A stretch of DNA of 64,000 nucleotides from Musa acuminata AAA Group (Eukaryota > Streptophyta > Magnoliopsida > Zingiberales > Musaceae): NCBI RefSeq assembly GCF_036884655.1, contig NC_088327.1, positions 9,953,001 to 10,017,000 of the forward strand. The letters run 5' to 3'. This document shows positions 12,721-25,727 of the stretch, one piece after another. The notes beneath the pieces were generated by a model, which did not search any database, was not told the origin of the DNA, and saw nothing but the letters and a program-made list of their open reading frames with translations. Numbering within the stretch: the first letter of the stretch is position 1; each line of letters starts with the position of its first letter. A program made the translations under genes and the position numbers.

Positions 12721-12869
12721 AAAAAAATATTAGATGAATTAAAAGAAATATTTTTTTAAATGGCTCTCATTTTTATAATTATCAAATAATATACTATTTT
12801 ATCCAATATATAAAAGACTCTCAAACTTTCATTTTTTTTTTATAGATTGTTTATTATATTATTTTCGTC

Positions 12870-13740
12870 AATACCTAAAAATATATTATAATATAATATA
12901 AAAACACTATAACATAGATTTTTCTTTTTTTACAAATTTTATAAAAATATTATCTTTATATTTTTTAATCATCTATTAAAATATTTTCAATAGTATTAAA
13001 AATATTATAATATATTATAACATAGTATGTTATAGTGTTTCTTTTGGATATTAATGAAAATATCGTAACATATTGTGAAAATATTATATGTAAATCGATT
13101 CATCAAATCCGTCAGAATAAAGAAAGGAAAGAAAAGAAAAAAATAATTAGGATTTAAGAATTTTAAAAATAAGGATAATTTCCTGAAAAATTATAAAAAA
13201 GATGAACTTTTTTGAAAAATCACCTAAAAATATTTATAAAAGATAAAGATTATGTATAAACATTATTAAATTACTAAATAAACATTTGCATAATATGACC
13301 GTAATTTTCATTGGCTCAGTGTTAAGTTTTAGACAAATGTATTTATCGGAATGTAATGGAATCTCACATAAATATATGTTTCTAATGATCCTTCGGCCCA
13401 TCACTCCACCGCACGTGACATCTCTTACGCACGTGATGTCATGTGGTGTCCACGGCATCGCCAATCGCAGCGCGGACTACAATATGCCTCGTCAGAATAT
13501 TTAGTTCGGAGGCTTCGAGTCCTGCGCCACAGCCTGTCCTCCACGACTCTCTTTCTCTCTCTCGGTCTGTCGAGGCACGGGTTTTCTTCTCCCGCCCAAA
13601 CCCTAACTAGGGTTCCGGCCGATCTTTCTCAGTCCCTCGGTCCTCCCCTTATTCCCCTCGAGTCCTTCCTCCGGCTCCTGATCCAGATCCCGTGGCCGGC
13701 GCCATGGAAGCGTCTCGCAAGAGAGGGCCGCCGGACGCCG
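12870..13740. repeat. Inverted repeat B, right arm (upstream region, leader and first codons of the CCCH gene)
   Basis: This arm is homologous in inverted orientation to 10530-11385. Similarity is strongest from about 13140 (aaaataaggataatttcct) to 13685 (cctccttcc...ctgatcc). It includes the promoter of the functional gene and reaches into its first exon. Confidence 0.85.
13411..13617 (+). promoter_or_regulatory. Promoter elements of the CCCH-KH gene: two G-boxes and a telo-box palindrome
   Basis: CACGTG occurs at 13412-13417 and 13430-13435, separated by 12 bp. AAACCCTA (13598-13605) is followed by TAGGGTT. A CT-rich leader (13540-13570) lies between. Telo-boxes are common in plant genes for translation and RNA functions; G-boxes bind bZIP/bHLH factors. 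Both survive in the inverted copy at 10664-10781. Confidence 0.55.
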
Positions 13741-16700
13741 CCAATGGAAGCGGCCCTGCGTCGAAGCGGACAAGAGGTAGGAAATGATTTTCTGGCCTCT
13801 ATCACCTTCTTTTTCTACATCTCCTTCTTCTTTTCGAGGTTCGCCTGGTGCTGTTTTATACCTTGGCCGCCTCTGTCTTGGTAGCAGAAGATAGGGTTCA
13901 AAAAGTAATTTCCTGGGCTTTTTCTTCCTCTTCTCTTTGTTTTTTGAATTCTATTTGTGCATGGCAGGCTACGCTGCTTTAGCTTGAAAAGTTGATGATT
14001 TTTTTGGTCTGATGAACATTGATTTTGTCAAGTTTTTGATGTCATATTCACTTTTCAATAGGTTCGGAGGTATGCAGGTTCTATTTCCGTCTAATCTGTT
14101 TGGTATTTGATCAATTTTTACTGACATTTTATACAACTTGCTTTGAGGGAAAGGTGTTCAGACGTTGTTGTTGTAAGACGGCTGTGTTGTTGTTCTGGCA
14201 TCGGCACGTTTAGCTTCTTATGGGTATAGATATATTGTACCATATCTTTGTCTTCCGTTTAGGGCTTGTTTTGAGTTTGTTTCTGTTTGTGAGGTTGCAT
14301 TTGTCGGCTTACGTGATAGAAAAGAAAAATCTGGCCAATAGATACTTCATGGTGTCTTCTTTTGTCGTGCACATTGTTTTCTGATGAATAGTTACAATAT
14401 AATTTCATGGCCATGTAGATGATTAAGGCTTGGGCAAGCTCAATAACTTTCTTTCATTATATTCTTTACTAAAGAAAGTGCTGGTTCTAAGAGTGACTGT
14501 TGTCGAGAATTTCTGACATTATAGGGGTCATCTGAATTTGTTGTTTTATAGTTTCACTAGCAACTAGCTGAATCAAACTGCTGTATGCCGCTATCAAATT
14601 ATAATTATATCAAAACTACTGGCTGCAGTGATTTTAGTAGTACACAGTTGCTTCCGGATTTTCATATTGTAAAATTTTGAATAACTTTGAGATGCCTTCT
14701 TGTCAATTGAGAATTTTAGTAGTGTTTTAAATTCTGATGTAAATTAAAAGTTTGTTGTTGTCAATCTATATACCTATTTTCCCCAAAGGGTGGTAAACTG
14801 TTTAATATGTACTTTAACTACCAAGATTAGTAAATGAGATGAACTTAACTGAGAACATGTAACTAATGTCATACAGAATCGGACTCTTTCCAACATGGTA
14901 TAGGAAGCAAATCGAAGCCATGCACCAAGTTTTTCAGGTTATAATCCTAACTTATCTAAAATCCACATCATATGACAACTTTTGTTTTTGCAACTATGTG
15001 AAAATTGGAACGAAATTGTTTTTTGGTGCTAATCTATCGGTCATCTAAGATTTTTTGTACAGGTTTATGTGCTCTAAGCATGTTAATAACACTGAACAGA
15101 GTAAATTGGAGTCCACAAGAAGAGCATGTATCGCAATTCTCAAGTGATGAACAACTTCATAGCAACTATATGGAAGATAAATATTTTAATGATTTGATTG
15201 ATATGGCTGGTCACATCCAATTATCCGGTTACTTGTATATATTTCGCCTGTTTTCTCTTTGCCTTATCTGTTTATTTCTATCAAAAATTGATTTATCTAA
15301 TTGGATTAGTTCTTTGGTTGTGGGAAACAGAATTATATTGGAAGTAAGACTGTGTTTTTATACATTGTTTGTTACTGTTTCTTATTTCCAGTACAAACCT
15401 AAGATTAATTTGAATGACAAATATGTAAATTGTTGAGAAATTTGTTTACAATGTTTATCTCATTTTTATGAACAAGTAGTTAACATTCACCTTTGGAATT
15501 AGAGATTGTATCATCTACCTCCGGGCATAACGACAGACCTGGTGACCCATGTTTGTGTCACTTTCCTTTTACCCTTTCCTATGCATGTCTTGTGTTAGAG
15601 AGTTCGTTATATCTCATTTTCTATTAATTATCACTTTGGAAATAAACAGTCATCTCCACTTGCCATTCGTGGTTTACATACTTGAAGCATATCTAAACTA
15701 TATGTTAAGGATACTCATATTTGAACCCTAAGCGCACAATCGTTGCAGCTATGGGTAGATGATGTTGTAATAATTTATTTGTAGCTTTTCCTTGAAGAAT
15801 GTAATCACCTAATTCAGTCACTATACTGGTTTACTATGATATTAGATACTGAATTTCAAATCACTTTTTTACATAATGATTCACATCAATGGAAGATGCT
15901 GACTTAAACAAAAAGTAAATTGCGTGACTAGTAATGATTAAACAATGCTACACTTTCTCCTTCAGATATTATGTCATTTGGGAAATTTGAATTATGTTTG
16001 AACTTGACTAACACTCATGTAAAATTGTTGGTAAATTATTGAAAGTATTTATTCCATTTAAACAATTACTGGCATCAACATCAACCTTGAGGACCATTAG
16101 GAACTGGTGGTAGGAAATCTTTTTTTAAAGACATCTGAAATAACTCATTGAGATCTGAGTTTTAAGTGTTGTGTAAAGACATATATTCTGATTTAAATTA
16201 GGCTACAATATAATAGTATTGGGAGAAAATACCTGAAAATATATTGAAAATTGATATGAAGCTCCCTTCATAATACAAAGGAAATATGGCAGCTAATCTA
16301 TGGTGTAGTGGACTTTTTCTTTTTCTCTTTGTATGTGGGGTTTTTTGATAATGTTGCTGTCACTCTGTACATGTTGTTCTGTGGTGTTCGTTGCCAATTA
16401 AGATAGACTTGGTTATTAATATGGAAACATGAGTCTAAATCTAAAACACAAAAAACTACATCTGACATTTTTATTAGATCATCTTGCTAAAAACTTTGCC
16501 ATGGGAAATTTATACATGCACACCACTGTCCTCCACTGAAGATGGCATTGTTGGTGGTTGACTCATTTAATCAAATAAATTCTAGTAGTTTATCATCTTC
16601 CTTATTATTATAATATATGACAAGCAATTTTGTTAATTAAGCAGATGAAGGAAAAGCATGAAATTAAAATTTAATTTTCTTTTGTTAAAATTTTTTATTG

Positions 16701-18206
16701 ATAGAATGACTTGTGTGCAAGAAATTGGCATATAGTTGGCTAAGTAAACGTCGATGATTAGGGTTTTCACAAGGCGTAATTGTTGACTATTGAGAGGTGA
16801 TGACGGTTGGTGATGCCATGTGATGAAAATTTTGTCAGAACTATAATGGTTGTAATGGGGGTTGCCTGAGGTGATTGGTAATATCTTTTGTGACTGTCCT
16901 CTGTTGCATCAGTTCACCCCATTGATGTTACTCTTTTATTGGTCATGCTAAACTCTGATTTATTCCACATGGTAACGTTTTGTAAATCATGGTATTACTA
17001 AAAGTAATGGGTATAATGTAGATATGCTTTTACTGTCTCGTGTGTTTCGTGAATTATCAATGCGTTTATGCGATGGTTCATTGACCTATGTTCTTTGTAT
17101 TTTTAGTTCTTACGTCTTATAGCTTTGGAGTCGACTTTCTAGGAGGATTTCTCCATTGACTTGTGTGGAGTAATATGGAGCTGCCTCTATTGACCCACTC
17201 ATCTAACTTTAAGTTCTAGTTTTATTTATTTGGTAGATGTATTGGTTTTGTTTTTTAATCTTTACCTCTAGGTATGTTCTCTTTGTGGCGATGTGTGTTG
17301 TAATTTTGTATGCAAATCTCATCTAATAAGAGAGATGTTTCTTTCTTTATTTTTATGTTTTTGGGCAGTTAGTTTCTTTATATGCAAATATGTTGTCTGA
17401 TAGTGGTCCTGGTACTGCTCTGCAGCACTGCTGGTTGCCCATTTGGAGAGGGTTGCCATTTTCTCCATTATGTTCCTGGTGGCCTTCAGGCCGTTGCCCA
17501 GATGAACAACCTAGGCAACCCAGCACTCGCACCTCCTGTGAGGAACCCAGCAGCCCTTTCTGCCATTCATGATGGTGCTCCTGCGCCTGCTGTGAAGACC
17601 CGCTTATGTAACAAATACAACACAGCAGAAGGTTGTAAATTTGGAGACAGATGCAATTTTGCCCATGGAGAGCAGGAGCTTGGCAAACCAAAGGTATCAT
17701 CCACTGATGGTCCAATGGCACCTCCAATGGGAGGAAGACCGGGAGGTCGATATGAGCCAGTTCGTCGATTTGAGCCAGTTCCCCCTTCTACCGTGGGTGC
17801 TGCTGCTAGCTTTGGAGTTTCTGCCACTGCAAAGATCAGTGTGGATGCATCTCTTTCTGGTGCCATCATTGGGAAGGGTGGAGTCAATACCAAACAGATT
17901 TGCCGCCTGACTGGAGCAAAGCTGTCGATACGGGAGCATGAGTCAGACCCTAACCTGAAGAACATTGAGCTGGAGGGATCGTTTGATCAGATTAATCGGG
18001 CAAGTGCAATGGTGAGAGAGCTAATCGTTAACATTAGTGCTACCACTGGGTTGCCAGCCAGGAATTCGGCTCCTGCAGCCACAACAGGCTCTCGGAGTAA
18101 CTACAAGACTAAGTTGTGTGAAAACTTTGGCAAAGGGTCTTGTTCTTTTGGTGATCGGTGCCACTTCGCACATGGGGAAAGTGAGCTGCGCAGGGCTTCC
18201 GGGTGA
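13704..18206 (+). CDS. Zinc finger CCCH domain protein with KH domain (RNA-binding), 304 aa
   Basis: Three coding exons: 13704-13776, 14877-14937 and 17426-18206 (915 nt). Domain order: CCCH finger 1 at C40-C49-C55-H59 (C-x8-C-x5-C-x3-H), finger 2 at C106-C115-C121-H125, a KH domain at about 160-235 with the loop GAIIGKGG, and finger 3 at C276-C284-C290-H294 (C-x7-C-x5-C-x3-H). This is the plant CCCH-KH-CCCH family, predicted to bind single-stranded RNA in nucleus or cytoplasm. The N-terminus MEASRKRGPPDAANG is basic, as in homologues. Exon 2 (61 nt) supplies the first Cys and is easy to miss; it is fixed by the CTKFF match and by phase. Intron 2 is 2.5 kb. The start codon lies inside an inverted repeat whose other arm holds a decayed copy of the same promoter and start. 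Confidence 0.95.
14938..17425 (+). other. Intron 2 of the CCCH-KH gene, no inserted gene seen
   Basis: AT-rich, with many T-runs. The open frame at 15005-15436 has no recognisable domain. I see no transposon ends here. Confidence 0.7.
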
Positions 18207-20178
18207 GATTAAAACACCAGCAGCGGTTATGTCATTTCCCTAGGATCTGATGGATTCCTAAAAGAAACTTTTCCGAGCATCCATGCGGTTAATGACTCGG
18301 GGTAATTTTAGTGGTACTTTGCTTCCGTAGTTTTCCTGAATCTTGTTGATTAAATTTAGACTCTGCTCGTTTTCTGGTTTCTCTTGGATCCATATCTGCC
18401 TGGTTTCAGCTGTTAATGATATGGTGATAAAATCCTGTGATATCGGAATCATTTTGTACTGTCTCTATTTGATTGTGATTAAAAGGTGACTTTGCAGTGA
18501 CCTTCTATTTAGTGCTTAGTCTTCCGTGTCTGACTGCCTCATTATTGTATTTGGATTACGAAGATAGGATTGGCTTGAACACCCATGGGAGATACCAGCA
18601 TTCTTGATGACCAGAGATGTTCTCGGTGATCCTACAGCTTCCCTGGTGCGATAGCTGTAGCATATAGAATTACGTTCAAGTTACTTTTATTAGTTGATGT
18701 GTTCGAAAATGATATACCAAATCGATCAAAATGATATTTCATCATGAATCACAGCATACTGTTAGAATGTTTTTCTAATATTAAACATTCACATTTGGAT
18801 AAAATAACAAGAAGAAGATTTAAATAAGGTGAGCAAAATATTCTTTACCGTAACTATTTAAATCAAACATGAAATGGCATCCTCATGAATCATAATATGC
18901 TCATTTAGCTTGATCACGGCGTTCTTTAATCATCAGCGGCACCAAAAATGACTAGGATATGATGAGATAACTTTGTATATTTTTCACAATATGCATACGG
19001 GGATTAATATTTGTAATTCACTTTTTATTGTTTATAATTATATTTTAATATTGATAAACTAATCTTTTATAAATACACCAAATACTTCCTTCTTCCTCCT
19101 CTTCTAACGTTGATAAAATAATGCATTACGAGGAAGAAAAAGAAAATAAAATCGATAATATTAAGATGATAAATAATAAATATTAATTTTTTAACTAATT
19201 ATTAATAGCAAACAATTTTGAATAGTAAATTTATATGCGTGTATATATATATATACATATATACATACATATTTTCCTCTCATTCTTTGGCAGTCAAAAT
19301 CGTGATATTGAAGCTTATTAATATTCTAAGGGTCTCTCGCCGTGTTGCTCACCGGTGGGTCACCGTAGCCCGACGAGGACCGTGGTTTGCAATAACATCG
19401 TCCATCAGCGAGATCTCGGCCACTGGAGGAAGAAGATCCCCGAGAAGAAGAGAAGATTTACGGTAATTGGACCGCAATCGCTGCTGGCTTCCTCTTCAGA
19501 TCTTTGGATCTTTGGGCGGGTGACATCTCGATCCGATCCTTGCCTCCGTTTTCGCTTAACCCTGTGGTTATCTTCCTGATCTGATTCACTCTGTGTCCTT
19601 TTCTCTTCTTGAAACCCTAGGGTCGATTTGTTCAAGCCCGATCTCACTCCGATCCGACCACACACCCGTGTATTTCGTGCCTCTCGCCGTTTGGAGTATA
19701 GATTGGCCGTATTGCTCCGATAATTTCTGCGGTTTGCTCGCCCGGTTCACTCGTCTTGAAGTGGTAAGGGGATGTCATGGTTTGATTTCGTCGATCTTTG
19801 TTGGTTCGAAGCGAATTCGATCCACAATCCCACCATATACCGAAGTCTCGATTTGATGTTACTTCTGCTGCAAATTTTTCTCTCGACGCGATTCTTGGAT
19901 CTAGGGTTCTGTCCTTTTCTTTTTCTGCCAGTTTTCTGATAGAAAATTGATAGTCGTCGTTGTATTTTGCTGCATTTTATGCAGTAGCATTTAGTCGCAC
20001 TCTAGTTCACGATGCTCTTCTAACTCTCTCTTAACTTCTTATGCCAGGATTAAATTCATCATCATCGTAACTTGGGCTTTGATATTTGGCAGTTTAGTTG
20101 AAAAGAGTTATAATTCATGATGCTGCTCACTTATGAAGAGAAGTCACCAAATTGAATGGGCATCCTTGGACGTTGGAG
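18207..20178. other. 3' UTR of the CCCH gene, intergenic DNA, then 5' leader of the Rgp1-family gene
   Basis: 18207 to about 18500 is the likely 3' UTR. 18700-19300 is AT-rich, with a TA/CA microsatellite at about 19240-19270. GC content rises from about 19330, marking the leader of the next gene. A good donor (gtg then gtaagg, 19764) and acceptor (atgccag, 20047) suggest a 5'-UTR intron. Confidence 0.5.
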
Positions 20179-23100
20179 ATGTCACAGAGCGGGTTTTCCT
20201 TCTTTAGAAGTACTGGATGGTTTGATGAGAAAAAGGTCGACTTGTCCAGTAAACAAGATGTTGCTCCTTCTCTGAGTATCCTGCTCGACAAAGAAATATA
20301 CAGGCCTGGCGATTTGGTAACTGCTACTGTTGAGATTTGTTCCCCTAAAGTTTCAAATGGATATACTGATGGAGGGAATTGGAGCAATAAAGCCTCCTCG
20401 TTCTTGCTCGATAATTTTAGTTTTGAAGTCAAGGGTCTCGAGAAGTTGGATTCCCAATGGTTTTCCACTCAGAAGCCATTGCCTGGGTTGAAGCAAAGGA
20501 GAGGTAGTGTCTTCTTGCAGTTTCATCAAAAGCATTGGTGTAGCATGAGATGTTCAATTTTTTTACTTGGTTGCTATCACAAAAAGGGAAATACATCTCA
20601 CTGTCATCTTGATCCTTAGTCTTTCTATTGGCCATTGCAATAGTGAAAATATCAAGAATTTGATCACATTCTTAACTCTGATAGACTTTAGCGTTTGTTT
20701 ATGACTTTATACATCTTATCATCTTCATTAAACAATGCCATTTTACATTAGATTTATGCAAGTTTATATAAGTAGGGTATATCAGATATCATGCAGTCTT
20801 TCATAAAACAGTTGTTTTTTTACTACATTAATTTCTCAAGTTCATAAATTAGTTGTTGCTCATTGCTAAGTTTTTGTGTGTGTTTGCGCACACGTGCTTC
20901 ATGCTTGATGGCATGAAGCACTTGAGTACCATTTCATCTCTACGCTTTTACTTTTACTAAAAGAGCTGAATGCAGTGTTTTTATGCAATTTGGTACTTTT
21001 TGCCCTTTTGGGAACCGATTACTTTTTGAGGAAGAAAGATTTGTTCATCAAAGCTTTAAGTTTTACCCCTTTTTTGCTGCAGGGATGTGTTCATCTGTCT
21101 CTTAGTAGACATTGTTTAACTTTACTCTTGTTGCATTCTTAGTCTTTGTAAAGGAACTAGTGGACCAGTAGGAGTTCAGTTACTTTCAACTAAGTTTGTT
21201 TAGTTTATGTACTTTATGTTCTTTGCATCTGGAACTTAGTTTTAGGTTATGTTTAATGGTCTAGGCTAGGAACACATCTTTATGAGCTTTGGCTTCACTT
21301 TTTGTTGTACACCGAGCATGCCAACCATACCATGCACTACTGCACCATATGGTCTACTGTATTGTGATATATAGATACCTCAACTTCTACAACAATAACA
21401 AATCTGTAAGTCTCAACTATTTGAGGTTAACTATATGGATTTTTTTGCTGCCATTGAGATCTGTGAAAAGTCATATGCTTAATTAGGTTCAAAGTATTTA
21501 AAATCTTTATTTATAGTTTCTAGTAAGGTCTTTTTAAGCATTCCTCTACCTCACCTTATACCACTAACATTAATCATTTCACCTCTTTTAATTATCGCAC
21601 CTGGAGGTCTTATAGGTACATGCTTATATCATCATAAATGATTTTCTCTCATGTTATCTTGTATCGAAGTGATATCTAGTTTACGAATAAAAGTATTTCT
21701 TTTTCTATCTTTCCCAGTAACTCCACACATCCATCTTAACATTCTCATCTTGGCAATACAAATTTTTTGTATACTTTAACTTCTAGTTCTTTTAATTTTT
21801 CTAGTGACAGTCTGTATTATACTTTACCATATTGACATACGGACTGAGTTGTCTAGAATGAGGTTTGTTATCCAAGATCTAATTTCTTGGTTTGTAAGTT
21901 CTATTTGTTTACCAGCGGGACAGAATTTTTAAGATACTCAGATTGCCTTTTGCTTTTTCTTGGGAGGTTTTGTGGCATACACTTTATTATTTTCTGAAAG
22001 CCTTAGTTTTTCTTCAATAGGAAAACATGTGAAACTATTAATTCTTTTACTGAAATCTTTTGTAAACAAAAATGATAGAAATTACCATTTTCTTTTGGGA
22101 TAGTCAGAGCAAGCTTTTTGACCCTTAAATAATAACACATAATACTACATACTGATACAAGTTCTAAAATAAAATCTCTTATCCTTTTCAATTTTCATGC
22201 TCAAAGCTCCAATAGTGCATTAATTTTGCTGAAATAGAATAGCGGTGACATCATTTTAAAACTTTGGTATAAATTCTTTGTTTTTCTATATCAATGAAAT
22301 GAGAAACTTGGTTTTTAACTTTGTTAGCTATCATTAAATAGCCTCATCGACTTATTTGCTTATACTTTTACAACAATGTTTTTATACATAACTATCATTT
22401 CTTGCAGAAGAAGACTATGTTTAGAAAAGTATAAGAAAAATCAAATAGATATATCTAGTTTAAATCTGTTGATATCTATTGAGTGAATAGTGGATACTTT
22501 TGAGCATATGACCATTAACAACATTTGGTACTCAATAGAGATTTTCGGTTTTGTTTGTGGGCAACACTTTCTTTGATTATTTTCTCGTGTAAACCACTAT
22601 ATTGTCTTAAGCAATGTTTATTGTACTGCCCGAGTCGGTACGGTACAAACTGTATGGACCAGTTCGACTAGCGTTTGAGACGTGGATCACCCGAGTCTTT
22701 GTTGGCATGCCCCATCGTACCATGTGTTGGTACATCGGTATGTACCGACCCAACAAATCTTCAATACAGGTCCAGTACCTGAAATGACGAACCCTGGTCT
22801 TAAGCAGAGGGAACATGATATATTTTCCTTATATCATGTTTAGCAGAGCAATTTTATCTGGCAAAAAATGGTTATATATTTCAGTTTTGACCTTTGCTTG
22901 TTGTTGTTACAGGTGAGCACTTGTTTCTGGACTGTATGGCACCATCAATAGTTTCAAAGGTGATAATTTCTTCTGGGTGTAGCAAAACATGTAAGCAGCA
23001 TTCTTATTCAGTTGGACACTACTAAATCTGCAATGAAGTTGCATCTGAAAAAAAAAAGATTTATAATGCTTACCATGTATCATTTGTCATCTAGTGTTGA

Positions 23101-25664
23101 GTAATTGTTACTTTTCATAAGGTACTATGAGGCAACTCTTTGTAAGATATTGTGCAACTGCTATGCTTGGTCAAGTTTTCTTCTTTTGTAGTTCGATCAA
23201 TCTCTTCCATATATTTATTCTTTCTCTTTCTAGATATTAGATGGACGGATAAGATTAATGATGTAGCTCGCTCACGGTTTTGCTTGCCTATTTATGGTGT
23301 AGTTGACAGAGAGATTGATGTCAGGCACCTCTGAGACAACCAAAGCGACAAACAATGAAAGCAAGCCGTAATGTCCCAACTCCCAACTATCCTGGGTTGA
23401 TCAAATGGATTTTCTTCAGCCATTAGCTCTGTGTAGAGAAATGATAGGAACAAAGAACGTCAAATCTCTGTTTCTCTTTACAACCAAAGAAAGAAAAGAA
23501 AAGGAAAACGAATGTTAGGACCATAGGAACAACTGAGCTTTTATTGCTTAATAGAACTATTTGGCTATTTTTAAGTCAATCAGTAAGCTATAAAGGTGGA
23601 TTCTAATGGTTCATATTACTTATAAGTTATAAGTGCCTTCCTTCTTGCTGCCACCCATATTGTATGTTCATCTTCATCACATATCAATCTGGTGCTTTTG
23701 CCTATTTTCTTTCACATGAAATTTGACATTACTGCTTGCAACGGAAGCCTGATCCATCAAAGGTTTCTGTAATAAAGAACTAATGGCTGAAGTAATATCT
23801 CACTTGACAATGAAATTAGCACCCGCTTCCCAGTTCACTTTTGTTTCAGAAATGTAGTGTAACTTGTTCGATACATGCCACTATGATGAAATTTGTGGGA
23901 AAAAGGCCAAAAATTTGCATAATTGGTGGTTTGCAATAGTATTTCTGATATAAAGTTATTTGATCGAAAAATTCATGGTTTATCCTGTTTTCCCTATGTT
24001 GCTTCCCAAATCATTTATATTGTAGAACTGATCAATATTTTTTTGTTCAGTTTGTTAAATATTGTTGTATCATTCTTACATGCTCAAACAATACATACAG
24101 ATGTGTTACGTGCTGAGCTACCAAAGATTTTGCCACCATCTTACCGGGGTGTCAGCATTCGCTATATTTATTATGTAAGAAGTACAATATCCGGGAGGTG
24201 GTTTGTACTGGATAACAATGATGGTAGTGGAGTGTCCACGGATGATTTGATTCAAGTGGTTAGTTTTTTTCCCTCTTGCATTTGTCAATAATAGGATTTC
24301 AACAGATGTTTTACTGTCACATAATATATCTTGTCCACTCCTGGTGATCGAATCCAACTGTCAAAGTTGTGGCTGGTGATCATATGCCACTTGTCTTTTA
24401 CCACATCAAGATAAGCTAGTTCACTTCAAGCAACTTTGCACTTGATTCCTTTGGTCCATCAGCTCTCAGATATCACCAATCAACTTTTAAGTTACTGAAG
24501 TACTAATTAGAGCCTACACAAAATGTTTCTTTTACCGACTCTTTTGCACCTGATACCATTAGCCCAGTTGCTCTCAAATATCACTGATCTTGTAAATTAA
24601 ATCAGCTTAGGTTGGCTTTTAAGTTGCTGAAATACTAATTAGAGCCAACTTAATTGCTCTTTTACCTACTTGTACCCGACCATGTTAGTATGAGTGTATG
24701 ATTCCACTATTTGAGGGCCTTATCATGGCATAACTCTTGGTGAGTGCATTGGTCAGCTCCTTTTTAAAAATTTTCATTCCATATGGCTGGTTTCTTATAG
24801 ATGTTGAAATTTGTAAACGAACTAATTAGTGTTACTAGTCTTGTTATTCTCAATTACATAATTATTTATGAACACTGAATGTTACTATAGCTCTTTTGAT
24901 TCTGTCCTACATTACTAGGTTAATTGTAGGTTTTCCACCTTTTGGTCTATGGCTGGATGGTTATGATAAAAATAGTCACTGAATATTAGTTATCAATTTC
25001 ATTTCTGGTAAGGCCATTGTCCTTTTCTTATTGCACACAAGAAAGATTATACGGCTGCTTCTTTTACTTGATGTCCTTTTTACTTTTTGTATAATGTTTA
25101 TAAATTTCTGCCACTCTCCTCATCATTAATTTACTCAAGAGAAATTAGTCCAACACTTTTTTTTCTGTTATATAAAAAAGAGAAAAAATGCAAAGATAAG
25201 GTGCCCCACATTTAAAAGTTGCTGCTGTGCCCAATCCTTAAATTCATTATGATTGTGAAAGTTTTTGATGGAAAGCTTCAAATGTTGATCTTTGACATCT
25301 TCTAGCTTTGCGATTGTAATGATTAGTTATCATAAGTTTAATTAAACTTACAATTGAACTTTTTTTTTGTCATTTTTCATGTAACAAGTTCGTTCATTCT
25401 AGTAGAAAACAAGGTTAATTAACTATTTATTATTGTTTATGCTTGTCATTATTTGGTTTACTCTCTGCTAGGATATGTGTTTGAAGTTATCAGGTTATGC
25501 TTTTGATTGCTAGATTTCTGGTCAAACAAACTCAGGTTGTCGTAGAGTGATCTTCTTAGTAGTTTTATTTTTATCCAAGGTTCGTAATTTCGTACTGTAT
25601 CGACATACCGAGTTCAGCTCAGTATGGTATGAGCGTATCGAGCAGTACACTCTGACGTACCGCT

Positions 25665-25727
<63 letters not shown>

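Larger units (their letters stand above)
11386..12869. other. AT-rich spacer of inverted repeat B, with degenerate tandem repeats
   Basis: No gene is visible. Two tandem families occur: a degenerate unit of about 30 bp at 11420-11640, and a longer degenerate unit containing 'ttaatcggaggtt / ttaatgggaggtt' at about 12299-12720. Confidence 0.6.

Noticed and set aside
15005..15436. 143-codon frame in intron 2 of the CCCH gene
   Set aside because: It runs through AT-rich intron sequence with no domain; the host gene's exons splice around it.
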